50,528 bases of DNA from Neobacillus cucumis (GCF_016107705.1 NZ_JAEHGC010000024.1:1-50528), one strand, 5' to 3'; positions 10,865-19,788 are shown, counted from the stretch's first letter. Notes: generated by a model not told the origin, from the sequence alone. Numbers and translations are program-made.

Positions 10865-10880
10865 GACATTGAAGAATGTC
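10865..10880. repeat. Inverted repeat in the hpt-ftsH gap
   Basis: Perfect six-base arms GACATT and AATGTC separated by GAAG, 16 bases after the hpt stop. On the minus strand no T run follows, so it is a weak terminator candidate or an operator for ftsH. Confidence 0.4.
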
Positions 10881-10896
10881 TTTCGTTAAGTTTTGC

Positions 10897-11442
10897 TTAA
10901 AGGTTGTTACTGTATACTTCAGGTTTTAAAACCCCAATATATGGAAGGTTTCGGTATTTCTCGGCATAGTCCAATCCGTAACCCACAACAAAGGCATCCG
11001 GAACAATAAATCCGACATAATCGGCCTGAATATCACTTTTCCTTCCTGTAGGTTTATCAAGCAAAGTGACAATTTTAATCGACTTTGCCTTTCGATAACG
11101 GAAAAGTTCGACTAAATAGCTTAATGTAAGACCACTATCGATAATATCTTCGATAATTAAGATATCTCTTCCTTCAACTGAAGTATCTAAGTCCTTAAGA
11201 ATTTTCACTTCACCTGAGGAAGTCATCGAGTTACCATAGCTGGATACATCCATGAAATCCATTTCAAGGTAGCAATCCATATGTTTTAATAAGTCCGCCA
11301 TAAAAGGCATAGCACCTTTCAAAACACCGATGGCAAGCGGGAAACGGTCTTTGTATTCTTCGGTAAGCTCTGACCCTAACCCCCTGATCTTTTCCTGAAT
11401 TTCTTCTTCTGAAATTAACACCTTTTCAATATCTTGTTTCAT
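10897..11442 (-). CDS. hpt: Hypoxanthine-guanine phosphoribosyltransferase
   Basis: Purine salvage: joins hypoxanthine or guanine to PRPP. The 181-residue type I PRTase has the PRPP-binding motif [17 protein letters not shown] near residue 95-110 and the N-terminal [13 protein letters not shown] typical of Bacillus HprT. The ATG at 11442 fits that homologous start. The gene begins 27 bases before the last coding base region of tilS ends, so the two are coupled in one operon, as in B. subtilis, where the pair is essential. Confidence 0.96.
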   Translation of the reverse strand: MKQDIEKVLISEEEIQEKIRGLGSELTEEYKDRFPLAIGVLKGAMPFMADLLKHMDCYLEMDFMDVSSYGNSMTSSGEVKILKDLDTSVEGRDILIIEDIIDSGLTLSYLVELFRYRKAKSIKIVTLLDKPTGRKSDIQADYVGFIVPDAFVVGYGLDYAEKYRNLPYIGVLKPEVYSNNL

Positions 11443-11468
11443 TATCCTTGTGCCCCCTAGAAAAATCA

Positions 11469-12854
11469 TTACGTTTTATATGTGAGTAGTAAATATTGTT
11501 TTGCAGAGGAATCGGTGCCTTCCATTGCTGATTTTTTTAAACCAGGAAGCCAGATAACGGAATGATCTCCATCGGTAATAACCGGCCAAGTGTCCCGCTC
11601 TTGAAGGGGAACTTTATAATCAATGAATATATCCTTTAATTTCCTCGTTCCTGACATTCCTTTTAAAGACATTCGGTCTCCATTTTTCCTTGTCCGAATC
11701 ACAATCGGCCACTTAATCCTTGCTGTATTAAAGATTGCGGAATTAGAGTCATATTCTGAAGGTTCCTTATGAACAAGCTTAACCCTGATACTCCCCCCAT
11801 CTGGTAATTCAATCTTTGAATCAGCGTGTACTTCAAAATAATAATTCCGTACACTTGGATCTTCAAATTGGAAGGACATGGTTTGATAGGATCGAATAAC
11901 CATGAGTCCATTTGGGAAATTCAGTTTTCCTGATGGTCCTGAATGGTAAATTATTGAGAAAATCTGTTCAATATGTACAGCAGAAAGAGATGCAGGTTTT
12001 TCTTTGTAAAGATAGTTTAATATTAGTTGAATACCTCTCCTTTGTAAAGGTAAAGGCATATCAAGAAACGGTTTTATGTCCATGCTAATTTTGGACTTTT
12101 CCCTTATTGTCATTACTTTATTCATGTTTTGGACAGTTAATTCCTGAAGAAATGCCTCGTCACTTTGTAAATCTTCACTAAAACGTTGAAAATGTTCATG
12201 AACATTTGGATTTTCCATTTTTAAAAATGGCAAAACTTCTTTTCGAAATCGATTCCTGCTATAAATACTTTTTTTATTACTTGGGTCTATTCGCGGCGTG
12301 AGTTGACTTTCCCTGCAGTACTGTTCAATCTCCTCCTTTGTTAAGGTTAGAAAGGGGCGAAAAATCATACCTCTATGAAAAGGACGGGTAAAGGGGATAC
12401 CAGCCCGCGCTTTTCCGGTACTCCCCCTTGTCATTCGCATGAGCATCGTTTCGATTTGATCATCACCATGGTGCGCGAGCGCCAAATAAGGATAGTCGTA
12501 TTTTTCCATGATGGTTTCAAAAAATTTATATCGTTCTTCTCTAGCCGCGACCTGTGAGCTATTCCCGGTCCTTTCCATTATCAGCGGAATATTGATTCGG
12601 GCCATTTCAAAGGGTATATCATGCTGCTTACAATAATCCTTGACAAATAAAGCATCATCAAGGGATTCCTGCCCGCGAAACATATGGTCAACATGGGCTG
12701 CAACAATCGAAAGGTTTCTTTTATCCTTTTGCCCCCAAAGGAAATGCAGTAGTGCAAGGGAATCAGGCCCCCCTGAAACACCAACAATGATTTTTTTGTT
12801 TTTTAATGAAAAGAAGTGGCGGCTCAGAAAATCATTTACCTTCAGTTCCAACAT
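11469..12854 (-). CDS. tilS: tRNA(Ile)-lysidine synthetase
   Basis: Modifies the wobble cytidine of the CAU-anticodon isoleucine tRNA to lysidine, so the tRNA is charged with Ile and reads AUA. The 461-residue protein has the N-type ATP pyrophosphatase P-loop SGGPDS (27-32), then [17 protein letters not shown] near residue 130. A C-terminal TilS domain ends the protein ([26 protein letters not shown]). The ATG has AGGAAG upstream. It is transcribed with hpt. Confidence 0.96.
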   Translation of the reverse strand: MLELKVNDFLSRHFFSLKNKKIIVGVSGGPDSLALLHFLWGQKDKRNLSIVAAHVDHMFRGQESLDDALFVKDYCKQHDIPFEMARINIPLIMERTGNSSQVAAREERYKFFETIMEKYDYPYLALAHHGDDQIETMLMRMTRGSTGKARAGIPFTRPFHRGMIFRPFLTLTKEEIEQYCRESQLTPRIDPSNKKSIYSRNRFRKEVLPFLKMENPNVHEHFQRFSEDLQSDEAFLQELTVQNMNKVMTIREKSKISMDIKPFLDMPLPLQRRGIQLILNYLYKEKPASLSAVHIEQIFSIIYHSGPSGKLNFPNGLMVIRSYQTMSFQFEDPSVRNYYFEVHADSKIELPDGGSIRVKLVHKEPSEYDSNSAIFNTARIKWPIVIRTRKNGDRMSLKGMSGTRKLKDIFIDYKVPLQERDTWPVITDGDHSVIWLPGLKKSAMEGTDSSAKQYLLLTYKT

Positions 12855-12996
12855 ATTGCTTCTTCCTCAGTCTTTTTAAAATTGAATACCAATAGCTTAC
12901 CACTTTTGTATTTGAACTATCAAAAACAATGTCTTCATTAACTGCTGTATTTTCTTAATTGTTACATATTAATTACGAACGAAACTCTCAATAGTT

Positions 12997-14001
12997 TCAA
13001 AAAAATTTTAAAATAATGACCACATAGAAAATAATAAATACTGCTGCTATGACTCCTGTTTCAATCCAGCCTGTTTTTTTCTTTTTCTTTCGATATTGCT
13101 GCCTTGTTTTTGGCTTGTTTTTATTAAGATCAGGTACTGGGCTCGAAATATTGTTGGCAGCTGCTTTTGACATTTTTCGGTGCTTAGGGAGCGGCTCATC
13201 CGTTAATAAAGCCAGCAGATCCTGTCTCATTTGTCTCGCATTTGTATATTGTCCTTTTAGTGCATTTACCATTACTTTTTCCAAGGAATGAAGCTCAGGC
13301 TTCTGCCGGATTGCCTCTGTTAATTGTGAAAGCCCCCCTGCTGCTTTTGTGAATCGCTTTGGATAAGCAGTATTGATCATAATCATGGCTAAAGCAAAGA
13401 GGTCATATGAAGGCTCCGCTACTCTTGACCCAAGGCCCCAGTATCCCCGATCATAAAATTCCGTAAACTCTTTAATAGCCCTTCCTGCAATGGTTGTTCC
13501 CCCCACATCAATACATCTAATTTTTGGCGGGGGGCCAGTAACAATTAAGTTTTCAGGCTTTAAATCCCCGAACACCCATCCATTTTGGTGCAGCTTTTCA
13601 AGATCGCTTAAGAGCTGTAACATTAATACTACAATCCATGATTTTCCTTTCTGTTCAATAAACGATAGTAAATCCGGTCCCTTTATATACTCCATTACAT
13701 AAAAGGACACCTGTCCGCGATTTGTCCTCCAATCATCAACATCAAGCAAAGAAGGCCCGAGGGCAGACCCTTGGACCTTTGCAAAGGATTTTAAAACATT
13801 TACCTCAGAGGTAATCGACAATCCATTATCACTCATTTTCAAAGCTACCTGAGTGTTTTTATGATTCGCGAGATAAACCACTCCGTTTGCTCCATATCCC
13901 AGTTCCTTCAAAATGGTATATTGATTTGAATGCCATTTACCTGAAATGACTGTGCCAGGGCTAACCTTACATTGACTCTTCAAAGTATGATTCATCATCA
14001 C
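12997..14001 (-). CDS. yabT: Hanks-type Ser/Thr kinase YabT, membrane anchored
   Basis: The kinase domain covers about residues 25-265: glycine loop GYGANG (35-40), ATP lysine K55 in VALK, catalytic loop GDLKPEN (145-151) and a metal-binding motif DVGG (165-168) in place of DFG. A lysine-rich linker (about 290-310) precedes a single C-terminal TM helix (312-332). There are no extracellular PASTA repeats. In B. subtilis, YabT is DNA-activated and phosphorylates RecA early in sporulation. The basic linker could play the DNA-binding role. The GTG at 14001 lies 11 bases from AAGGAG. It overlaps yabS by 35 bases. Confidence 0.88.
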   Translation of the reverse strand: MMMNHTLKSQCKVSPGTVISGKWHSNQYTILKELGYGANGVVYLANHKNTQVALKMSDNGLSITSEVNVLKSFAKVQGSALGPSLLDVDDWRTNRGQVSFYVMEYIKGPDLLSFIEQKGKSWIVVLMLQLLSDLEKLHQNGWVFGDLKPENLIVTGPPPKIRCIDVGGTTIAGRAIKEFTEFYDRGYWGLGSRVAEPSYDLFALAMIMINTAYPKRFTKAAGGLSQLTEAIRQKPELHSLEKVMVNALKGQYTNARQMRQDLLALLTDEPLPKHRKMSKAAANNISSPVPDLNKNKPKTRQQYRKKKKKTGWIETGVIAAVFIIFYVVIILKFF

Positions 14002-14710
14002 GAGAAAGCAGGCTCCTTAATGATTGTTTTTGATTAAAGGCAGATAAAGCTGTCCTGAGTGCCGGCCCTGTTGGCGTAATGCCCCCAGTAAACAGCTGTG
14101 AAAAGATGCTTGTCAAAGATTGTAGTTTTGGCGTCCAATCCAACAACATTTCGACATTATTCTTTTTCCCAGGAAATACATAAACGGAATAATAATTATC
14201 TCCCGTTCTTGCATTTAAGCTGATGGATAGGTCTAGAATCGCTTCTTTAACGGTCGGAAGCTTTTGTTTCATACTTGCGCTTGTATCGACAAGAATCAAC
14301 ACCTCTAATTCGACAGTCTCACCTAATTCATCGACAACCTCCATTACCTCGCCGCGCTTTTCAGGAGGTAAATCTTCAATCGTTTGTGAGTTTCCTAAAA
14401 TTTGCTTTAGCTCTTTGTTTATAACTCCTTGGAGAGTTTGGGTCATCGCTTTCCTCGTTACCATTTGCACGGTATGTGCAAGCCGTTCAGCATATACGAT
14501 TTGGCTCACTCCACCGCCAGATAAGGCAATACCTTCAATTTCCGTCATACCCTTTTCATCAATTACATCATGGTCCATAACACCGATTACATTCACCGTA
14601 ATTCCTTCTTCTCTTGCAAGTGCTGCCATGGCAATTGGGTCTTCACCATGATTGGAGCACCCATCAGTAATCAATAAAATTTGGCGGATTTTCCCTGAAT
14701 ACATAACCAT
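13967..14710 (-). CDS. yabS: YabS, von Willebrand factor A-like protein
   Basis: A 247-residue cytoplasmic protein with two vWA-type metal-site elements. LLITDGCSN occurs near residue 12, and VDTSAS, a MIDAS motif, at 141-146. The order suggests a circularly arranged or tandem vWA fold. GGAGGGAGA precedes the ATG at 14710; an ATG at 14704 is equally possible. It overlaps yabT, so a shared regulatory role with the kinase is likely. The biochemical function is not established. Confidence 0.82.
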   Translation of the reverse strand: MVMYSGKIRQILLITDGCSNHGEDPIAMAALAREEGITVNVIGVMDHDVIDEKGMTEIEGIALSGGGVSQIVYAERLAHTVQMVTRKAMTQTLQGVINKELKQILGNSQTIEDLPPEKRGEVMEVVDELGETVELEVLILVDTSASMKQKLPTVKEAILDLSISLNARTGDNYYSVYVFPGKKNNVEMLLDWTPKLQSLTSIFSQLFTGGITPTGPALRTALSAFNQKQSLRSLLSRDDESYFEESM

Positions 14711-14800
14711 TCTCCCTCCACATCATGAATTGTTACCATTTTCGACGGGAAGGAGATGAAATATACATATTTAGAGACTTAGTTGTGCAAATTAAGCCAT

Positions 14801-17275
14801 TTAGGCTCTTTTTTTCATTTTTTGCACAGGGATACTGGCCCATTTAGGAGTATTATGTTTTATTTTGGCCACTGTTACGGTCATATCATCGTCAATAAAT
14901 CCAGAGCTTGTGCGAATGACTTCTTCCATGATTAAATCCGCTACTTCCTGTGGATCGTCTGTTTGTAACTCCTGAATTTTCCGCTTCATCCAAAGCTCAT
15001 AATTTTCGACATGCCTTGGTCCTTCAAAAACCCCATCGCTCATCATAATTAACAAATCGCCTGCCTTTAGCTGCTCGCTGACAACATCGACTTCGAATTC
15101 CTCAAGCATTCCAATTGGCAAATTACTGGCTTGAATTTTGATAATTTTATTCCCCCGTTTAATAAAACTTGGAGTTGAACCAATCTTTAAAAATTTTGCT
15201 GATGCATTTTGCAGATCAATCATGGCAAGGTCTAATGTTGAAAATATTTCATCTGTTGTCCTTAGGGATAGTATTGAATTAATTGATTTAATTGCTACTT
15301 GTTCCTCAATACCTGTTTGCAGGATTTTTTGCAAAAGTTGAATCGTCTCATTACTTTCATAATGTGCCCTTTCGCCATTTCCCATTCCATCACTAATAGC
15401 AATAGCGTACTTGCCTAAGCCAAGTTCAATTTCTGAGTAACTGTCGCCTGAAATAAAGCCCCCATCCTTAGCTGCATGGGCTACCCCCGTTTGTACAATA
15501 AACTTTTTTGAAGAACGGAAATTCGCATGACAAAGCCCATTTAAGTACTCTGCAGAATCTTCCTTTTGAACAACAATGGTTTCTCCAAGGATATCCGATA
15601 GCATCGGGGCAATCAATTTTTCACACTCCCCATGGCTATTGTAAAAAGGAATGGTCATTTCAATATCAACATTTCCTTGTTCAAGGCTGTAAATTTCAAC
15701 CTGTTCAATTTGTATGCCAAAATCCTGAAGAGCCTCCATGATTTGCTCTTCCTGCCTATAGTGGTTTTCCCGTTCACGCTGAATTTCCTTCGAAAAATTC
15801 TCCATTACCTCGGAAACACCTTGAAGCTGGTCAGCCACTAATCTTCTGCTTTCTCTTACTTGTTTTTTTAATTTTTGATTGGCCTGGAAAAAAGTAAGCT
15901 CGGTTTGAATGACATCATAGACTCTTTTAGACCTGGTACAATACTTGTCCCACTCTCTTGTAAGTTTTGTTTGAATAACCCCATCGTTTTGATCCATTTC
16001 ATGAATAATTTCTTCCATATATGAATAGGTTGTATTAAAATTCTTTGCCCAGCATTGTTCTTTTTTAAAGCAGGTTTGGCAAGTTTTTTCCGTTACATTG
16101 CTCATAAAGTAATCCATTTCTCTCATATTCTCTTCTTCACTTGGCTCTACATCCATTTGTGAAAAACTATTGGATAGGGCGGAAAAAACATTAGAAAATT
16201 GGGAAACCCGCTGTGCCGTAACATCCCGCATCTTTCTCATGTATTTTTGTTGTTCAGCTGTGTACTCCGAAGTTCCCGGGATATACTTTGCTAGTCTTGA
16301 AGTGAAAACCTGCGGCGTTAAGAGGAATAAAAGAATGGCTGCTGCGGACTCCAATAAGGTTTGCGATAAAGATCCGCCTCCTTCTCCGTACATACCGATT
16401 AAGAGAGTAGCAATAAATAATCCTATCGATACACCTATTTTTTTCCCTTCTTTTAGTAAACCGCCTAATACACCCGAGAATGCCAGTAAACTCATATGGG
16501 TAAAGCTAGACACACTCGCCAGGCTAAAAATTAACCCGGTTACCACTCCAACGGTTGAACCCACCGTTGCACCGGCAATAAAAGAAAAGACTAAAACGAG
16601 ATATCTCGACATAATATGTTCAACAGATAGATCATATACCTGCCAGCCAATGGTTCCGGTCATAATCGAAGCCAGCATAATAATTAAACCTATAATTTCC
16701 TCCGTTTTTAATAGCTGCCTGCGTTTGGTTACAGTTAATAACGGAATGCTTTGCAAAAAAATCAACGTTAAAATAAATGATAGGCTGGCCTGCACAGCAG
16801 CCATCATTCCGTCGTAAAATGTCAATTGCCCTGTTAGTATGAAGGATTCAATTAATTTTCCTAGGCCTAAGATAATTCCGACAAAAAATGGAAGCGACTT
16901 TATTCCGCTCTTTATCCATTTCTCTCCAATCCGGAAAACAACCAGAAATAGCAGGACTGCTACAAAAGTAAATCCAGCATTTTCAATCGATATTGTCGCA
17001 GCTCCTGCAATTAATCCAACTAACGCAAGCGGTGCGCGATCCCTTTTGATTAGATATACGGCTGCGAAAAAAGGGAGACTAAATGGAGTAAGTTTGGACA
17101 AGATTAAGGCTCGTCCAAGCAAAAATCCTACTAATAACAAAAGGTATCCCTTTTTAATAAAAAAAGACTCCAAATAATTATGGAGTTTTTTCACTCCCTT
17201 TTCCCACTCCCATTTGGATGAATGTAGGTTGACTTCTCCGATCGGCTCTATTAAACTAGCGTTTGGCTTTTCCAT
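14801..17275 (-). CDS. spoIIE: Stage II sporulation protein E, sigma-F activating phosphatase
   Basis: PP2C-type phosphatase that dephosphorylates SpoIIAA-P in the forespore and so frees sigma-F; it also joins FtsZ at the polar septum. The 824 residues comprise about ten membrane helices (about 40-325), a central regulatory and FtsZ-binding region with coiled-coil character (340-570), and the phosphatase domain (about 590-800). The metal-binding IAISDGMGNGERA and LLIMMSDGVFEGP are intact. GGGGAGTG precedes the ATG. The stop codon falls inside a small AGCC/GGCT hairpin. Confidence 0.97.
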   Translation of the reverse strand: MEKPNASLIEPIGEVNLHSSKWEWEKGVKKLHNYLESFFIKKGYLLLLVGFLLGRALILSKLTPFSLPFFAAVYLIKRDRAPLALVGLIAGAATISIENAGFTFVAVLLFLVVFRIGEKWIKSGIKSLPFFVGIILGLGKLIESFILTGQLTFYDGMMAAVQASLSFILTLIFLQSIPLLTVTKRRQLLKTEEIIGLIIMLASIMTGTIGWQVYDLSVEHIMSRYLVLVFSFIAGATVGSTVGVVTGLIFSLASVSSFTHMSLLAFSGVLGGLLKEGKKIGVSIGLFIATLLIGMYGEGGGSLSQTLLESAAAILLFLLTPQVFTSRLAKYIPGTSEYTAEQQKYMRKMRDVTAQRVSQFSNVFSALSNSFSQMDVEPSEEENMREMDYFMSNVTEKTCQTCFKKEQCWAKNFNTTYSYMEEIIHEMDQNDGVIQTKLTREWDKYCTRSKRVYDVIQTELTFFQANQKLKKQVRESRRLVADQLQGVSEVMENFSKEIQRERENHYRQEEQIMEALQDFGIQIEQVEIYSLEQGNVDIEMTIPFYNSHGECEKLIAPMLSDILGETIVVQKEDSAEYLNGLCHANFRSSKKFIVQTGVAHAAKDGGFISGDSYSEIELGLGKYAIAISDGMGNGERAHYESNETIQLLQKILQTGIEEQVAIKSINSILSLRTTDEIFSTLDLAMIDLQNASAKFLKIGSTPSFIKRGNKIIKIQASNLPIGMLEEFEVDVVSEQLKAGDLLIMMSDGVFEGPRHVENYELWMKRKIQELQTDDPQEVADLIMEEVIRTSSGFIDDDMTVTVAKIKHNTPKWASIPVQKMKKRA

Positions 17276-17311
17276 ATCTCACACTCCCCTATTAATTCAT
17301 CGTTGCCAACT

Positions 17312-17344
17312 ATTATAAAGTTGATAGGGTTAAAAGTTTGTCAA
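17312..17344 (-). promoter_or_regulatory. Spo0A-dependent spoIIE promoter with 21-base spacer
   Basis: Minus-strand TTGACA-like element (17339-17344) and TATAAT (17312-17317) are separated by 21 bases, the same unusual spacing as B. subtilis spoIIE, whose transcription needs Spo0A-P. A near-consensus 0A box CGTCGAA lies just upstream (17371-17377). Confidence 0.75.
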
Positions 17345-17370
17345 AAGATTGAACGAATATGTAAGTTTCG

Positions 17371-17377
17371 TTCGACG
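17371..17377 (-). promoter_or_regulatory. Probable 0A box upstream of spoIIE
   Basis: CGTCGAA on the minus strand matches TGNCGAA at six of seven positions, centred about 30 bases upstream of the -35-like hexamer. Confidence 0.5.
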
Positions 17378-17439
17378 GTATCCACTAAATTTATCCAAAT
17401 AATCTGAAATATTATAATAATTGTCGGAATTTTGCATAA

Positions 17440-17508
17440 ATAAAAAAACACCAAAATAAATTCGGTGTTCCATTAAAACAAAAAGACAAGTCATAATGAC
17501 TTGTCATG
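17440..17508 (-). terminator. Two tandem terminator hairpins after yabR
   Basis: On the minus strand a GACAAGTCA/TGACTTGTC hairpin (17486-17508) is followed by TTTTTGTTTT. A second hairpin, AACACC with GGTGTT (17449-17472), is followed by TTTTTTTATT. Together they insulate spoIIE from yabR. Confidence 0.85.
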
Positions 17509-17564
17509 GTTGATCTATATTTTAAATGAGCCTGCCCTTTATCCTTCAATAAACAAGCAGCAAG

Positions 17565-18002
17565 TTATCCTCGTCTAGCTCCTCTTCCTCCACGTTTTGA
17601 CTCAGTGTGTCGTTTTAGGGAAGATAAACGATCTTCGCTATCTTTTAAGAATTTAGCCATTTTTGTCTCAAAGTTTTCTGGTCTAGAGTTATTGCGATCG
17701 TTCGTTCTACCCTGACGAGGACGTTGTGAATGCGAATTAGAATGAGATCTTTGAGGTGCCTCTGGTCTATCTTTTGCTTTTTTAATGGATAGTCCAATTT
17801 TTCCATCCTTTTCAACATTAATGACTTTAACCTCAACTTGGTCGCCAACCTTAAGATGATCATTGATATCTTTTACATAGTTGTCTGCAACCTCACTAAT
17901 GTGCACGAGCCCTGTTGATCCATCCGGCAGCTCCACAAACGCTCCGAAATTTGTAATCCCTGTTACCTTTCCTTGTAACTTGCTGCCTACTTCAATTGAC
18001 AT
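17565..18002 (-). CDS. yabR: S1-domain RNA-binding protein YabR
   Basis: One S1 OB-fold domain (about residues 3-75: GSKLQGKVTGITNFGAFVELPDGSTGLVHIS) is followed by a basic, Ser/Arg/Gln-rich, presumably disordered tail to residue 145. It resembles general stress protein 13 and binds RNA by family membership. Its exact role is unknown. AAGGAGG lies 12 bases from the ATG. It has its own strong promoter and a double terminator. Confidence 0.88.
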   Translation of the reverse strand: MSIEVGSKLQGKVTGITNFGAFVELPDGSTGLVHISEVADNYVKDINDHLKVGDQVEVKVINVEKDGKIGLSIKKAKDRPEAPQRSHSNSHSQRPRQGRTNDRNNSRPENFETKMAKFLKDSEDRLSSLKRHTESKRGGRGARRG

Positions 18003-18050
18003 AAAAAAAATGTTCCTCCTTAAAAAAATAAAAAATCAATCTTACCTTAT

Positions 18051-18080
18051 ATTATACAGAAAGCAAAAAAACAGTGTCAA
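18051..18080 (-). promoter_or_regulatory. Sigma-A promoter of yabR
   Basis: Minus-strand perfect TTGACA (18075-18080) and TATAAT (18051-18056), 18-base spacer, in the divIC-yabR gap. Confidence 0.75.
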
Positions 18081-18085
18081 TAAGA

Positions 18086-18481
18086 CTAGTTACCGGTTGA
18101 TTTTTCCTTTTTATCTTCCGGAATATTAAAGATAATTTCATTTTTCTTTGAGAAAAAATATTCTTTTCTCGCTAGTTTAGCAATGTAATCATCATCATTT
18201 AATTTAACAATATCCTCCTTAAGGATATCCTGCTGCTTTTTTAATTCAGCAAGCTTATGACCAAGCTGTTTTTTTTGTGCCTTTTTTGCATCTATCATGG
18301 AAGCCTGCGTTAGAATACTGGAAATCATGAAATAAGAAACGAAAATCGCAAAAACTAAAAACAACGAAAGGCGGCGTACGACTAACTTTCTTTTTCTAGC
18401 TGTTGCAATTTCAGCAAACTCTTGCTGCTCTACATACGTTGATTGAATCTTTGCTACATTTTTTTTGCGTACCGCGCTCAT
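18086..18481 (-). CDS. divIC: Cell division protein DivIC (FtsB-like)
   Basis: Bitopic septal membrane protein of the DivIC/FtsB family. It has a 35-residue basic cytoplasmic tail, one TM helix (about 38-58), then an extracytoplasmic leucine-zipper coiled coil (about 62-95) that pairs with FtsL. The conserved DDDYIAKLARKEYFFSKKNE ends the domain. Length (131) is normal. AAGGAGG lies seven bases before the ATG. It follows yabQ by 12 bases. Confidence 0.94.
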   Translation of the reverse strand: MSAVRKKNVAKIQSTYVEQQEFAEIATARKRKLVVRRLSLFLVFAIFVSYFMISSILTQASMIDAKKAQKKQLGHKLAELKKQQDILKEDIVKLNDDDYIAKLARKEYFFSKKNEIIFNIPEDKKEKSTGN

Positions 18482-18493
18482 TTCATAACCTCC

Positions 18494-19126
18494 TTACTGT
18501 TTACGCTTTTTCCACTTATCTATCCACTTAACAATATAATTCTTCATTTTCTTGAATTTTCCTGCCGTTCTATTATATAACTTATCGACGGATTTTTTAA
18601 GACCTTTCGGCAAAAGTCTCCAAATTAATAGCAATATTTTTTGAACAGGTATGACAATGACTTTTAAAATCAACCATACAACCTTTAAAATAAATTTGAC
18701 AAGGGTATAAAGGCCCCTGCCAAGGAAAATAACCATAAAAATGACTAGTTTTATAAGACCTACAATAGGCTTATAGACTACCATCAAAAATGAATGTTTA
18801 AGGAAACGATAAATGGAAATAACGGCTGTGATCAGTAATTCCAATAGGCGAAGATATGGCCCTTTAAAAAGACCTTGATATCCGGCAAAGCCACAGAGAA
18901 GGGCAATAAAGATATAAAAGCGGATTTCTCCATTATTCACTTGGAATAAAATGTAGAAAATGAGTAATGCTTGAATAATCCAAAATAGGATGTCGTTTAC
19001 AAAAACGATGAAGCGATTCCTTCTTGGCCGATCTAAAAACCGCTGATAGGTATCAAACATTACTCCAAATAATGCACCCATTCCAATCATGGAGAGCATC
19101 GTTAGAAATTGAGTGGAAAGTGTCAT
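18494..19126 (-). CDS. yabQ: Spore cortex biosynthesis membrane protein YabQ
   Basis: A 210-residue integral membrane protein with about four to five hydrophobic helices (5-25, 40-60, 65-85, 120-160) and a very basic C-terminal tail ending KWIDKWKKRKQ. By homology it is made in the mother cell under sigma-E and localises to the forespore envelope, where it is needed for cortex synthesis. Its ATG overlaps the yabP stop region by four bases. Confidence 0.9.
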   Translation of the reverse strand: MTLSTQFLTMLSMIGMGALFGVMFDTYQRFLDRPRRNRFIVFVNDILFWIIQALLIFYILFQVNNGEIRFYIFIALLCGFAGYQGLFKGPYLRLLELLITAVISIYRFLKHSFLMVVYKPIVGLIKLVIFMVIFLGRGLYTLVKFILKVVWLILKVIVIPVQKILLLIWRLLPKGLKKSVDKLYNRTAGKFKKMKNYIVKWIDKWKKRKQ

Positions 19127-19425
19127 CGGAATAACTTGCTAAAGAATCCTTTAGCTTTCTCCCCATGCTGTTCATCTAAATAGACTAAATCAAAGATTTT
19201 GCCCTTAATTGAAACAATACCCTTTTCCACATCGAGATTTTTCATTTGCAGATTTTGCCCTTTAATGGCCAAAAACCCCATGACGGTTTCTAATAAAAAT
19301 TCTTCGTTATCAAAGCTTTCCACCTGTTTTACGCCTGTAATGTCCAAAAGCTTTCTTCCCCGCATAATCACATCATGTTCTGGAACGCTGCTCTTTGTTG
19401 TATTGACATCATAATATTGGCTCAT
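19123..19425 (-). CDS. yabP: Sporulation protein YabP
   Basis: A 100-residue protein of the YabP/YqfC family: HDVIMRGRKLLDITGVKQVESFDNEEFLLET, then a beta-rich MGFLAIKGQNLQM segment. No signal or TM is visible. In B. subtilis it is sigma-E dependent and found with spore envelope proteins, but its biochemical function is unknown. The ATG at 19425 is preferred because GAGG lies seven bases upstream. It is coupled to yabQ. Confidence 0.9.
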   Translation of the reverse strand: MSQYYDVNTTKSSVPEHDVIMRGRKLLDITGVKQVESFDNEEFLLETVMGFLAIKGQNLQMKNLDVEKGIVSIKGKIFDLVYLDEQHGEKAKGFFSKLFR

Positions 19426-19445
19426 CTTCATCCCTCACAGTCAGT

Positions 19446-19465
19446 TGTACAAACCTTTTTGTACA
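19446..19465. repeat. Perfect inverted repeat at the yabP start region
   Basis: TGTACAAA and TTTGTACA arms (8 bases) with a 4-base loop lie just downstream of the sigma-E type -10 and would cover the transcription start. It is an operator or leader hairpin candidate. Confidence 0.6.
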
Positions 19466-19491
19466 TGTTATGTGAGAGATAAAAGAAATAG
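19465..19491 (-). promoter_or_regulatory. Probable sigma-E promoter of yabP-yabQ
   Basis: Minus-strand CTATTT (19486-19491), 13-base spacer, and CATAACAT (19465-19472) resemble sigma-E elements (ATATT and CATACAAT). This fits the known sigma-E control of yabPQ. Confidence 0.5.
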
Positions 19492-19500
19492 AACAAGCAC

Positions 19501-19773
19501 CTACTCTAATTCTTGCGAGCCTATTTTCTCTTCTTTTAGGACTGTATACATCTCGGCTGCTTCTTCCTTTCGAGATGTTTCCTGGATTCGGTCAATTCTT
19601 GCCGTTACTTTTCTTTGACCTAAGCGGATGGTTAATTCATCCCCCACCTTAACGGTTGAGCTAGCTTTTGCCTCTTTCCCATTAATCTCAATTCTGCCCT
19701 GATCTGATACTTCTTTTGCTAATGTCCTTCTTTTAATTAATCTTGAAACCTTTAAAAATTTATCTAAACGCAT
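19501..19773 (-). CDS. rqcP: Ribosome quality control protein RqcP (YabO), S4 domain
   Basis: A small S4-type RNA-binding protein (90 residues). The S4 motif MRLDKFLKVSRLIKRRTLAKEVSDQGRI lies at the N-terminus and KVGDELTIRLGQRKVT follows. In B. subtilis, RqcP works with RqcH on stalled 50S subunits to add C-terminal alanine tails. GGGGGAG precedes the ATG. It lies 15 bases after mazG and is presumably in the yabM-mazG-rqcP operon. Confidence 0.93.
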   Translation of the reverse strand: MRLDKFLKVSRLIKRRTLAKEVSDQGRIEINGKEAKASSTVKVGDELTIRLGQRKVTARIDRIQETSRKEEAAEMYTVLKEEKIGSQELE

Positions 19774-19788
19774 GATTACTCCCCCATT

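Noticed and set aside
14790..14815. AGCC/GGCT hairpin with a T run on the plus strand at the end of spoIIE
   Set aside because: The T run is on the wrong strand for spoIIE and no plus-strand gene ends here; it cannot be called a terminator.
16170..16817. 215-codon open frame on the plus strand inside spoIIE
   Set aside because: It is antisense to the conserved membrane domain of SpoIIE, with the codon pattern expected from the opposite strand.
17276..17564. tRNA genes next to spoIIE, as in B. subtilis
   Set aside because: The gap contains only terminators and the spoIIE promoter; no cloverleaf or TTCGAATC-type arm is present.
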